Below are positions 11,266 to 22,222 of a DNA stretch of 64,000 nucleotides, in pieces (the stretch's first letter is position 1; each line of letters begins with the position of its first letter). A program made the translations under genes and the position numbers. This stretch comes from Craspedostauros australis (Eukaryota; Bacillariophyta; Bacillariophyceae; Mastogloiales; Achnanthaceae): NCBI GenBank assembly GCA_026770025.1, contig JAMXDE010000006.1, forward strand, positions 2,114,001 to 2,178,000. The letters run 5' to 3'. Under the pieces are notes generated by a model. That model did not search any database, was not told the origin of the DNA, and was given only the letters and a program-made list of their open reading frames with translations.

Positions 11266-11835
11266 ATGTTGGGCACCGAAGAGAACAACAGCATCATCGC
11301 CGTCGGCGGACCACTGGAAATGGACTTCCAGTCCATCGAGATCGAGGGCCTCGACATCGTCCGACTCAACGACCAGGCCTCAAGGAACAGGGAAGCTCGA
11401 TCAGCGCTTCTCGAAGAGCCGCACGGTGAACACGACGACACCGAGAGCCTCGGGGGCTGCGAGAGCTCCGCTGGATTGCTCTCCGATAGCTACGCCGCTG
11501 ACTCCATCGTCATGGTGAAGGCCACGCGCGTCACAGCCAGACAGAGACAGCGACGCCGGCTCTCCAACGAGAGCGAGTTTGCCGCGGACTCCGTCGACCT
11601 CGTCCGGGGCAGGAATGACGTGGGCCTGGTCTCGACAACGCGCGCGGCGCGACGGGGATCCATGGGATCGTTGGACTCGTTCTGCCTGGAATGGAAGCAG
11701 GTGCTGAAGCTCGGGGATCAGCACTCTTCTGGACAGAACGCCGGTGTCAAGTCTCTCATGATGCCCTCCGCCGTCGCGGCGGCGCCTGGCATCGACGGGC
11801 TGCAGCCCATGCGCATCAGCAACTCTGCTGCCTAA
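11266..11835 (+). CDS. Small hypothetical protein, 189 residues, Ser/Arg phosphosite-like motifs
   Basis: The chosen ATG (context ACACCATG) follows the CA-rich leader; the frame also stays open further upstream, but that part translates only the repeat. The protein has an acidic N-terminal half (EEPHGEHDDTESL) and a basic middle with RQRQRRRLSNESE and AARRGSMGSLDSF, both matching the R-R-x-S pattern of basophilic kinases. It has no signal peptide or membrane segment. I do not recognise a family. The sharp change in composition at the ATG supports the start and suggests a real gene. Confidence 0.62.
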   Translation: MLGTEENNSIIAVGGPLEMDFQSIEIEGLDIVRLNDQASRNREARSALLEEPHGEHDDTESLGGCESSAGLLSDSYAADSIVMVKATRVTARQRQRRRLSNESEFAADSVDLVRGRNDVGLVSTTRAARRGSMGSLDSFCLEWKQVLKLGDQHSSGQNAGVKSLMMPSAVAAAPGIDGLQPMRISNSAA

Positions 11836-12457
11836 ACAGCTCATGTCGTCCGGCAGCAACACAACACAGCAGCAAGAGAGAGAGAGAGAGAAACGGAATC
11901 AGAACGCCACAACCGCAACACCGCCATCCTCCTCCTCCTCATCATCAGCAACAACCATGCATCCTCCACACCCATACCAATGCTCGTCTCCATGTGCACC
12001 AAACAGAGGAAAGTACTCTCGCACAACTAACAATAAAGCAATAGAACACACACACAACTTCGCGCACAATCGCGCCATCGTCATCGATCGTGGAAACTCC
12101 CCATCGTGAGACATGCAGACAGAAGAAACAAGATCAGAACAGCGGAAGAATTCTCGCGAAAAGTTTGTCGTTGCGCGTTTCCGATGAACCAGTCTAGTGC
12201 ATGTGAGTCTAGAGAGAACGATTGTCGTTCACCAAACAAGTCCGCGCTAATGAATGACTACCCGGACTGAGCTGAGTTGGGCGAACTCACGATTCTGCGA
12301 AGACGACAATCACCACACAAAACACGCCTCAAAATCCAACGGCACAAACTCACGCACAAACACACTCGCACAATTGGCATTCATCGATCGCCTGTTCTTG
12401 CCATTCTTCTCCATTGTGTAAGTGCTCAAGTGTTCAAGTGCAATGCCATCATAGAGT

Positions 12458-12498
<41 letters not shown>

Positions 12499-12544
12499 AT
12501 ACAATATAACTTCGAAAGCAACGATTAGTTGCATTGCATGCAAG
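11836..12544. other. Intergenic region with two GA tracts
   Basis: This region separates two genes on the same strand. It contains a GA tract at 11875-11891 just after the stop codon of the upstream gene, A/C-rich DNA, and a 37-base GA tract at 12461-12497, 48 bases before the nardilysin start. I see no gene. Confidence 0.6.
12461..12497 (+). repeat. (GA)n microsatellite before nardilysin start
   Basis: An uninterrupted 37-base GA run on the sense strand, ending 48 bases upstream of the ATG at 12545. Shorter GA runs occur upstream of several other plus-strand genes in the window. Confidence 0.95.
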
Positions 12545-15500
12545 ATGACCACAGCACCAGCCGCACCACCCTGCGTCGTCGGCCCGGACCTCAATCCAAC
12601 GCGTTCTTCGATGGACAAGAAGCTCTACCGTCAGATCATGCTGCCGAATGGGCTGAGGGCCATGTTGATTTCCGACACGGTCGCCATGAATCAGACGTCC
12701 GCTGGTCGTTCTTCTGACGATGATGATGACGATGGTGGTGAAGACGATGACGAAGACAAAGATGACAAAGACGACAACGATGATAACAATGGTGAGGATG
12801 ACAACGATGATGAACAAGAGGACGACGAAGAGGATGAAGAGGGCGAAGACGAAAAGGATGGCTTGCGCGATGCTGCAGCAGCCATGGTGGTGGGGGTTGG
12901 CTCCATGTACGATCCGCCGGAAGCACAGGGCCTGGCGCATTTCTTGGAGCACATGCTCTTCATGGGAACGAAGAAGTACCCCGGAGACAATGCCTACGAC
13001 GCCTTCCTGTCCAAGCACGGTGGTGACAACAACGCGTTCACGGAGATGGAGTACACCCTCTACCACCTGTCCATCCAGCAGGAGCAGCTCTTCCCCGCGC
13101 TCGACATGTTCGCCCAGTTCTTCATCTCGCCCTTGATGGTGCAGGACGCCGTGGAGCGAGAGATGAACGCGGTGGAGTCGGAATTTCAGGGAGTCCGCAA
13201 CTCCGATCAGTGCAGAATGCAGCAGATCATGATCCACACGTCGGGACGCAAACCGGACGATCATCCATTCGGAAAATTCGCGTGGGGCAACCTCAAGAGT
13301 CTCCGTGACGCGCCCAAGGCACAGGGTGTCGACATCATGAAGGTGCTGCGTTCGTTTTACGACCAATACTACCATGCATCCAGCATGGCCCTCGTCGTCA
13401 TCGGGGCGTATTCGTTGGACAAGCTGCAAGACGAGGTGTGCAAGATGTTCTGCGACATTCCAGCCGCTCCGCGCGAGAAGCAGGTGTGGCCCGTGGAGTA
13501 CGACGGCATCAAGACGTGGCAGCAAACGCTCAGGTCTCCCATGGCCGATATTGGGCTGCCGCTGGTGGACACAGGCGTCCAGAAGGTCTACCGCATGGCA
13601 CCAGTGAGAGATCGTCACACCATCTCCATCACGTGGCAGATCCCTGCACAGATCAAGAACTGGCGGTCGCGGCCATGCGACTACATCTCGCATCTGCTGG
13701 GTCATGAAAGCGAAGGCAGCGTCCTGGCGGCGCTCAAGAAGGACTCCTGGGCCACATCGTGCTTCGTTGGAGTGGGCGAGGGGGGAATGGAGTTCGCCTC
13801 GTCCCATGCCTTGTTCACGGCGACGTTCTCCCTGTCGGAGGACGGCATGTCACACTGGAAGGAAGTGGTCGACGAAATATACGTCTACATCGGCATGCTG
13901 CGGCACTACTGCGCAACGAACAACCTCCCGCCTTGGATCTACGATGAACTGCGCCTGACGTACGACATGGCGTACCGCTTCAGCAACGAGGCCTCACCGG
14001 AGAGCTGCGTGGAGCACATCGCGGAACGCATGGCACCCCATTTCCGACTGCCCGCAGAACGTATCCTGGACGGGCAGGATCTGCTATTTGAACATGACGA
14101 TGATGCCGTGAAGGATCTGCTGGACAACTACCTCACTTCCAAGAATGCGCGCATCGATATCCTTTCGTCCTCGTTCGGGCGGGCGTCCGATTACGATGCG
14201 AAGGCCAAGGGGACCGACGATGTCGATGAAGGTGACGAAGATGGTGCAGGTCATGATGATGCGACTGACGATGGTGATGCCGAGACCGAGGTCGCAGACG
14301 ACGATAATGTCAATGACACCGACAAGAACTCGGACTCGGACATGAAGGCGATGATGGAGAAGTTTGGTGCTCCTACCGTCGAGCCCATCTTCGGAGCATC
14401 GTTTTGGGAGGAGACTATCGACGACGATACCATCCAGATGTGGGAGCAGTCAGCGGCTGCCAAGATGCCAAAGGAGGGGTCATTCATCAAGCTCCCACCA
14501 AAGAATCCATTCGTGCCTGAGAATTTCGATCTCAAGCCTCCGCCGCAGGAAGTCACCGACCATCCCATGCTCAATGCAGCCATCGTGATCTGCCCTGTGA
14601 CGGAAGGCGACGAGGCTTGGTCGAAAGCAACTGTGTCCAAGTACGACTCGATCGAGAGGTCCTTGCTGTGCGTCTACGAAGATGCCGACGTCGACCAGAG
14701 GTGGTTTGCGATCGATGACGACTTGTCCGAAGCAGCAGCGGCAGCCAAAATTGTGCCCGGATTGGAAGGGACCTTCAACAAGAAGCTCATCAAATACCGA
14801 GTCGTTGCCCTCCGCGACGGTGGCAGGGAATCGGGCGATGCAGTCCAGGCCGATGGCGAAGAAGAACAAGCCACGAAGGAGGACATTGCGGACAATGCGG
14901 ACGGTGAGGATGAGGAAGATCCCGAAGCGGAATCTGCGATGCCAGTGATTCCGCCACCGCAACAGCCATCACGTCTGCCAAAGCTGATCTACGATGAGGG
15001 TTGCATCAAGGTGTGGCACTTGCAGGATCGCGTCTTCAAGAGACCAACGGCAGACCTCCGCACCCGCCTTATCTGCGGCAACTCCAACAAGACAGTGCTG
15101 CATGCTCTGTGTTCCGACCTCTCCGTCAACCTTGTTGCTGATGCGCTGGTGGAGACGTCGTACCTGGCAAGCGTCAGCGAGCTGGGAAGTTCATTCTCAG
15201 GCAGCGAGGTCGGCATCACATTCCGCGTCAACGGATTCAACGACAAGCTGCTGGTCCTGTACAAGACGATGCTCGAGACCTTGCTCAGCTTCCGCGGTCG
15301 CAAGGGCAGCGATGGACTCCCATCCTGCATCCAGCCAGGCCGATTCGAAGCCGTGGTGGAGGTATTGAGACGAAAGTACGCCAACGTGGGCCTCAAGACG
15401 GCCAGCCAAACCACGGAAATCCGAGTCCAGTGCCTGCGTCGGGGATGTCCATCGTCAGAAGAAAAAGCTGCCGCCCTGGAGACGCTGACCGAAGCCACCT

Positions 15501-16627
15501 TCGTGGAGACCATGGCAGACATGATGCAAAGCGTCGCAGTAGAGACGCTGTACCACGGAAACATCACGTTGGCAGACGCCAAGGAGGCCTGCGACTTGAT
15601 TGTGGACATGATCAACAAGACCGGAGGGGCAGACCTTCCTAAGGCCAACTTCCCGACGGAACATGTTGTCCGGATTCCTGCCGGGACGACACCACTGTCC
15701 ATCGTCGCACCATCCAAGGACCCCGCAGCACCCACCACATCCGTCGAGATGTACTTTCAGGTTGGGAAGGATGAGATCACAAGCCGCGTGATGAGCGATC
15801 TCCTCACGCACATCATGTACGAACCCTTCTACAAGCAGCTGAGGACGGATGATCAGTTCGGTTACACGGTGGGGTGCGATTCCAGGTGGACGGTCGGGGT
15901 CGTGGGGATCTACTTCTACGTGGTGTCACCCACCAAGAGCGCGGTACGTTGGGTCTGTGCTTGTTGGCGTTTGTTTTGCTGCGTCGCATTCCAAATCATG
16001 CATTGCCACACGTGTCATCCATCTCACCGTTTGCATTGCACGCCGTCTTCACGATCACAACGCAACTGTGCACACACTGCAACCATCTGGCGATCGGAAT
16101 ATCGAACAATCGATCTATTGTACTCGTACACATGACACGAACAGAAGCAAATCGTTGAGCGCATCGAACGATTCCTGTCGGAGTATCGCAGGGTGCTGGT
16201 CGACATGAGCGACGCGACCTTCAAGGACCATCTGGTTGGCATTGTGAAGCAAAAGCTGGACATGTTCAATTCGTTGGCCGAGGAGTGCAGCACGTACTGG
16301 TCCGAAATCCGCGAATTCCGCTACGACTGGCAGGTGCAACGCAACGAGGCGTTGGCCTTGTGCCGTCTCACCAAGACGGACGCGCTCGAATGCTACGACA
16401 AGTGGCTGAATCCATACAAGGTGACGACAAGCGACGTAGCACCGGCCGAACCCAACCCGCTGCGCAGATCGTTGTTCGTGCAAGTGATCGGCGCCAACGA
16501 CGAGGGTGACGCCGCGGAGGGACGGCCGGAAGTGCCAGATGGAATCCCTGTTGGTGAACACATCAATGAGATGGTGCGTGATTTGCGTGCCAAGATCGGA
16601 GATCAAACATGGGGGACAATCTACTGA
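12545..16627 (+). CDS. Nardilysin-like M16 zinc metalloprotease (two exons)
   Basis: Exons 12545-15943 and 16145-16627 give about 1293 residues. The M16 active site is complete: HFLEH (H132, E135, H136), with E206 and zinc ligand E213 in REMNAVESE, 77 residues after H136, as in insulin-degrading enzyme. It continues through the usual M16 halves, including DQFGYTVGC, RWTVGVVGIYFYV and KDHLVGIVKQKLDM. A very acidic Asp/Glu insertion (about residues 57-106) sits just before the active-site helix, which is the hallmark of nardilysin, a dibasic-site peptidase. Two more acidic insertions lie at about 558-600 and 775-800. The intron is phase 0 with donor GTACGT and acceptor ACAG; an alternative acceptor three bases on would drop one Lys. 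It is probably cytosolic, as I see no signal peptide. Confidence 0.9.
15944..16144 (+). other. Spliceosomal intron in nardilysin gene
   Basis: A 201-base intron with GTACGT donor and CACGAACAG acceptor. It falls between PTKSA and KQIVERIERF and joins the two M16 coding parts in phase 0. Reading through it reaches a stop at 16135 in non-conserved sequence. Confidence 0.85.
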
Positions 16628-17933
16628 GCGATCTGCCGAGTGGCGCTAAACGTAAACGCAATGTTTCCATCTGTCATGACAGCAGTTGATGGCGCCGAAA
16701 CTATGGACGCACAGTCTTGGTCCTTCACGAATGGGACTTTTGTTGTCTCACTAGTGACCACATTGTGTCATGGTGAATGTGCGCAATGCTGACTGATGGT
16801 GTTGGTGGCCCACGCTGCTGCTGCTCCTGCTGCCGTCGTTGTGGCTTCCACTGCCAAAGTCTTGTGTTCATCGTTCTTGTTCCTGTCTTTCTGTCATTTG
16901 GAGATACGGGAAGCACAGCGGCATTTTGTGGAGGGAACAAGGTGTGTGTGGAGAATGCAGAAAATTGGTGTCTGGGGAATGGACAGAACGCGTTGGTTCA
17001 CAGTCATCAATAAGAATTTATCAACGACACAATATTCGCTATAATGGGTGAATATAAAGTATGTTCACTTGTCCTTCACCATGTGAATCACTTATGAAGT
17101 ACGACATGGGAAAGGGACATCTGGAAGGTTTCAGTCGCGGAAGCGCTCCAGATCCCGAATTTGTCTTCGGAAACGCGACGACGACATCGCGCGAAGCTCG
17201 GTGATGTCTTTGCGCCCATGTTTGGTTTGTCGTGTTGTTGATTGGGTGTGTTGTTGGTGCCAACCACGAAAGATGGTGCCTCGGCAGTGTTCGGAGCTGT
17301 TACTCCACTCCACTCCACCACAGAGGTCTCTGAAGGAGCCAAGCACGCCAAGACGACGCAGGCAAGAAAGGCAGAAGAAAACCTCGCTTCACTCCACTCC
17401 GCTTCGTTGCTCCATTTCGTACATCGCGCCACACGTTTCTCTGCAGGGCATTCGTTGATTTGAGCAAGAGAGAGAGAGAGAGAGAATTGGATGAAACAAC
17501 GATCACGGAGTGCTATTATACTGTGCTAATAGTTCCAAGACCATTGACTCAACATACCCGCAGCGACAGCATCCAAAGAGGCTCCTCGCGAGAAGCCGAA
17601 CCAAGAAGAATACAGCACAAGAGAGACAGAGAGAGCGCGCGAGCAAGAGAGTTTCTCCATTGGCAAGGTTCCGGCCGAATCTGATCATCTCTTGTGGAAA
17701 CGCATCAGCCAGTCACTTGGTCGCAGGCGGCACTCTCGGTCAAGTCTGCTCTGCTCTGGTCTCGTTGGCTGCTCTTCATTGACACTTGCAGCGAGAGCGA
17801 CTCCAACCTGAAAGCAGAGGCGTGGACTTGTGGAAGTGCATCCGGAAGAGCACCATTGAGCACCATTCCACTCCGGCCGGCCATCCAACGAGACACCATA
17901 CAACTGACAACCAAGCGGAACACCATTCGCACC
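16628..17933. other. Intergenic region and 5' leader
   Basis: This 1.3 kb stretch has no gene I can support. It contains a GA tract at 17467-17486 and a purine-rich leader. An open frame reaches upstream of 17934 only from a GTG codon, so I do not use it. Confidence 0.55.
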
Positions 17934-20603
17934 ATGCCAAAGTCAAAGTCCAAAGACAGAGACCAACGCAAGCACGGCCATGGGCATCATGAGGATCCAG
18001 AACAGCAGCACGTTCATGAGCGCAGATCACGATCGTCTTCGCCCAAGCGCATGCATAGCCGAACATCGACGTCGTCATCAGCATCCACACCGATGAAGTT
18101 CGTGTCTCCCTTGGTGGCGCCCATCATGAGAGGCGTCCGACGGATCCGAAGCGGCAGTCTGGGACCCAGCAAGTCGAGAAAGAACAAAGCCAAGCAACGA
18201 TCGTCGTCCATAGACGAATCGAACCTTGCTTCTTCGGAGCCTGATGGAAGTCCATCACAAGAGACTTCCGATATTCATCATGAACAGCATCATGAACAGC
18301 ATCATGAGCAACAACAGGACCAGCATGATCGACAGAACGAACGACAGAACGAACGACAACACGAACGAAAACCCTTGAAGCGGAGCCAATCGAGGAGAGA
18401 ACGTGGTTCCGTACAAAGGCGCCATTCCTCGGGCGAGAGTCGTGACGAACAGAAGAGCGATCAAAATGTTGAGCAGCACATGCTGACACCTTCGACGGTG
18501 GCGTCTGCATCATCTCGAACACGATCATCGTCACGGCGTCGCCTGAAACAGCGGAATCAGAACAGAGGCGCTCAACAACAACAACAACAACAACAACAAA
18601 ATGAACAGCAGCCGCAGCATAATGGTGCCGATGCAACCTCGACGAACAAGCAGACCGAACGGTTGGAACGTCTCATGGATGATCTGCAATCATCGCACTT
18701 GAACCAGGCCAGTCTTGATCATGTCGCGGAGCTGAAGCATTCGATTCGGGAAATGAGGCAAACCAGCCGCAAGGTGTCATTCACAGGTCCCAGGAGGAGA
18801 GAGCGGAGGGATCCAACGACTGACCGACCATCATCGGCATCATCCCTTGGCCGTGCTCCACGATCTCTATCGCCCCTGCCGCGCAAGCACGACGGGGATG
18901 GCGAACGAATGTCTTCGTTGAAGCAGCTGCAGGCGATGCATTCAACGGGCAGTGGAGATCGGTCGCGAGGAAGGCGGCCCAATGGCAGACCATCGATCGA
19001 GGGATCCGTCTACTCAAGCGACAGGTCGTTGATGCGCAACAGTTACCACGGTCCCAGAGCATCCAGATCGTCGTCGGTCAGCTCATCGAGTGACCAGCAC
19101 GACCTTGATCGGGAATCGCTGTCCGGTGGTGGTCGCCGTCGCCGCAGCAGCGTGGGAGCGCAGAGTCGCTCCGGCAGCATCGCCAGCAACGCTCACAGCT
19201 ACGTCTCGGCAAGCAGCAGTCGTCAAAGCAAGGACGACAAGCCGCGAAGGCAAGTATCAAACCTCAACCTTCCAAAGTCGCCAGGACGCATCGGTGGCCT
19301 CACCTTGGAGGATCTGGATTTGTCATTCGTCTTTCACAACGACGGTCCGCAAACGCCCGCCGAGGCCCACAGGCAATTCGTATCACCGTTATCGCATTCA
19401 GCGGAAGCGCCCATGTCCGCATCATCGAAGCACAGGAATGCCGTCGGATATGGCAAAGGCGATCGCAATTTGCAAAGCAAGGTGAAGAAGACAAAGAAGG
19501 TGCTGAAACGGACGTTGAAGGCGATTGACGCGGACAAGGCGGCGATCGTTGAGCTACAACGCGGCAACTGGTCCATCCGCAAGCAGCTCTATCAACAGGC
19601 ATCGCAGCTGGAATACAAGCCCACCATCGGCGGTCTGGACACGAAAGGCTTGGCGGACTACGGCACAACGATGGGGGGAAACGATCTTGCAGGAACGAAT
19701 GCAGCAGCAACGGCCATGCATGGTACCAACGATCTGGGATCAGCGTCAGCGTCGGCAACTTCCATTACGGCCCTCACGTTGCACATGGAACGATGTTTGC
19801 GACAGCACCAAATGATCACCGACGATCTCGATAGCAGCTACGACAGAAAATTCCGGTTGGAAGAGGAGAGGGCGACGACCGCGCAGGCCATACAGCAGGT
19901 GCAAACATGGTTGCAGGCATTGCAAGAACAGGTCGTGCCATTGCTGCCGACAGACCGGCCGGACTCGCCCATCACGCTGTTGGCGCAGAGGCAACGCGAA
20001 AGGGAACGGATCCGGCAGGGTGCCATGAGCACGGGGGACCATGGGACGGATGATGCCAGATCGATGGCAACATCTGACAGCAACGAACGCAGTTCCAACA
20101 ATCGCAGACACCCAAGGCCATCCAAAACCACTGAGATTGCAGAAGACACGGTCGGCGAGTTAAGCGGAATCGGGAAGGATGGACAATCACATGTCGACAT
20201 GGATGTTGCAGAACCTGGAGAAGAAGCCTGGACTCCCATGATGAAGTACAGCAATCCGTTGGACAAGCTGCACGGTAGCGGCACGACAACTGCGACATCC
20301 ACATCCGTGACGCAAACTCCGACGCAGACCCCCACGGCAACACCGTCCAGTGTGCCCCAGTCCTTCGCGACCGACGGATTGCTGATGCTGCACGACAGAC
20401 GCAGACAAAACATCGCAGCATACCTCGAAAACAACAACAACGATGAAGATGATTCCATCGATTCGACCGCGGCTGACGAGGCCGATGAGATGATCTCCTA
20501 CTTTCCTTCGCCGTCCATCCAACCGAAGCAACAGCATCCGAATCGTCTGAGGCAGCATGAACCGACGCATTCATCATCGTTCGCACCGCGTGTGAATGGT
20601 TGA
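17934..20603 (+). CDS. Ser/Arg/Gln-rich disordered protein with coiled coil, 889 residues
   Basis: The ATG at 17934 (ACCATGCC) starts a highly charged protein that is Ser, Arg, His and Gln rich over residues 1-430. It carries imperfect HEQH repeats near residue 115 and a poly-Gln run (nine Gln, CAA codons) near 213-222. The only well-ordered parts are a short hydrophobic segment, RIGGLTLEDLDLSFVFHN (about 450-475), and helices from VKKTKKVLKRTLKAIDADK (about 515) to the LHMERCLRQHQMITDDLDS coiled coil (about 615-690). The C-terminal third is again disordered. It has no membrane segment or catalytic motif. Its style resembles the product of 28881-30836, but I see no clear sequence homology. 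Function unknown; a cytoskeletal or nuclear scaffold is only a guess. Confidence 0.72.
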   Translation: MPKSKSKDRDQRKHGHGHHEDPEQQHVHERRSRSSSPKRMHSRTSTSSSASTPMKFVSPLVAPIMRGVRRIRSGSLGPSKSRKNKAKQRSSSIDESNLASSEPDGSPSQETSDIHHEQHHEQHHEQQQDQHDRQNERQNERQHERKPLKRSQSRRERGSVQRRHSSGESRDEQKSDQNVEQHMLTPSTVASASSRTRSSSRRRLKQRNQNRGAQQQQQQQQQNEQQPQHNGADATSTNKQTERLERLMDDLQSSHLNQASLDHVAELKHSIREMRQTSRKVSFTGPRRRERRDPTTDRPSSASSLGRAPRSLSPLPRKHDGDGERMSSLKQLQAMHSTGSGDRSRGRRPNGRPSIEGSVYSSDRSLMRNSYHGPRASRSSSVSSSSDQHDLDRESLSGGGRRRRSSVGAQSRSGSIASNAHSYVSASSSRQSKDDKPRRQVSNLNLPKSPGRIGGLTLEDLDLSFVFHNDGPQTPAEAHRQFVSPLSHSAEAPMSASSKHRNAVGYGKGDRNLQSKVKKTKKVLKRTLKAIDADKAAIVELQRGNWSIRKQLYQQASQLEYKPTIGGLDTKGLADYGTTMGGNDLAGTNAAATAMHGTNDLGSASASATSITALTLHMERCLRQHQMITDDLDSSYDRKFRLEEERATTAQAIQQVQTWLQALQEQVVPLLPTDRPDSPITLLAQRQRERERIRQGAMSTGDHGTDDARSMATSDSNERSSNNRRHPRPSKTTEIAEDTVGELSGIGKDGQSHVDMDVAEPGEEAWTPMMKYSNPLDKLHGSGTTTATSTSVTQTPTQTPTATPSSVPQSFATDGLLMLHDRRRQNIAAYLENNNNDEDDSIDSTAADEADEMISYFPSPSIQPKQQHPNRLRQHEPTHSSSFAPRVNG

Positions 20604-22222
20604 TGGGTGCGTGCGAGTACGCTTGCTGTGATCATTGGGATCGGTGCGGTGCAGCTTCCACCACAAGCAAGTTGCTCCATCTCTGGGGAGTGGGGTACAG
20701 GAGGATGTGAAGGGAGGACAAACGTAACCACAGAACAGCAGGCAGGTGGGTGACCAAGAGAGTCGGATCAAAATGACCTTGTTCTCTCTCTCGATGCCGG
20801 CAGCAACGCATCATCCATTCACCGCCGCATGCTACGCACCATCATGGGATGAATGGGATGGTGGAGGAGATTTTAAATCTCACGCTTGCTGGGAGCGTCG
20901 CCTTGGACACCTACTTGAAACCGTGGTGGAAGTGTCGTATGGCTCGCCAGAGCTAAGAGTACTTGTGGAGGAGTTGTATGTAGTTGCTGCATCGGATGTT
21001 TTCGACGGCAGGAGTACGACTATTAGTCCTATTCGTGCAGAGGAGACAACACCTCCCCCCAGGATCAATCTGTTGATCTTGTTTTGACCTCACCTCTCTA
21101 CCAATAGCAACATGATAGGGTTCATACTCGCACACGTTCGTGCAGAGTCGTCTGATAGAACTGAGATTCATAGTCATGACCCATCCCAGCGCTCTGCGCT
21201 ACCGCGCCGCAACATGGCTTTCCTTGGGAGATGGTCCAGTCACCAGAGAAGTGGTGCAACTACGAGTACAAGTTGCGAGCACTCTGCGAGAGTTCGCGGG
21301 GGAGAGACAAAGAAGCCCGCCTGTGCAGGTTCCCGTGAGTTCCATCCAACCTTCGCGAGGGGCTTTGTTCGTACTCTTTGCACCTGAAGTGACCCGAAAG
21401 CTTCTCCACAGACACTCGTTGCGGGATCTCGACTGCGTGAGGTCCCGGAAGAGAGAGAGAGAGAAGGCATCGCGTTTTCGCTGTTGGATACGGCGCAGAA
21501 GCGATGTTGAAGGATTTCAGAGAATAGACTTAGTTAGCCCCTTTCGTCCGTCCCAAGGGTCATTGTGAATTTTAGAAATGCCACGCACAACACACAAGGA
21601 ATAGATTTTCTGGGTGGTTCGGATGACAACAGAACGCAACACACACACACATGCAGACACAACACACACGGTGCTCTCTTCTCTTCTCTGCGATCGAACA
21701 GCCCGTCAGCACAATCGCACATCTCCCGCACCAGTGTGACAGCAGCTGCGCTCCGTGTCAACATCTCACGACACCTTCTCCAAACGGAACAACCACCAAC
21801 AAAGCAGAGAGGACGGAGAGAGGACACTTGAGCAAGCACACAATCACAAAATTCGCCTCGCGTCCAACAGCAAAGGACGAAGGTGACGACGGCAAGAGAG
21901 CAACGACCAAGGAGAGAGACAGAGCAAGAAGACTGCAGCAGACGGAGCCTCCCTGTTGATTGTCACGGCGATCCATTGTCGTGTCAGAACCAACAATCGC
22001 AACTGCATCCATTGTGACCGCAGCCAAAGAACCCGCGCACCTTCGCAAGCAACCGGCTTGACACCAAGAGGTCATTTTCCAGCGCTCTGCGGTATTGCTC
22101 GAGCAGGGCATTCGGCTTTGTTCACAACCACTCAAAGTGCACCAAGGGACACAAAACCAACAATCGCAGTAGCAGCAGCAGCAGCAGCAGTAGCAAGAAG
22201 CAAGTAGAACAAGCAAGTAACC
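20604..22222. other. Intergenic region and 5' leader of first LRR-CHAT-NTPase-macro gene
   Basis: About 1.6 kb without a supported gene. It has a GA tract at 21451-21464, a CA-rich patch near 21640-21670, and a CAG/AGC trinucleotide run at 22167-22191 just before the start of the next gene. The last part is probably 5' leader. Confidence 0.55.

Noticed and set aside
12449-13807. A 452-codon antisense frame opposite nardilysin
   Set aside because: It ends in runs of Leu-Ser from the GA tract and poly-Val/Ile from the acidic stretch. The plus strand carries the M16 active site.
17694-17933. N-terminal extension of the Ser/Arg-rich protein
   Set aside because: It begins at GTG, and the ATG at 17934 has a good context and marks the change to the protein's typical composition.
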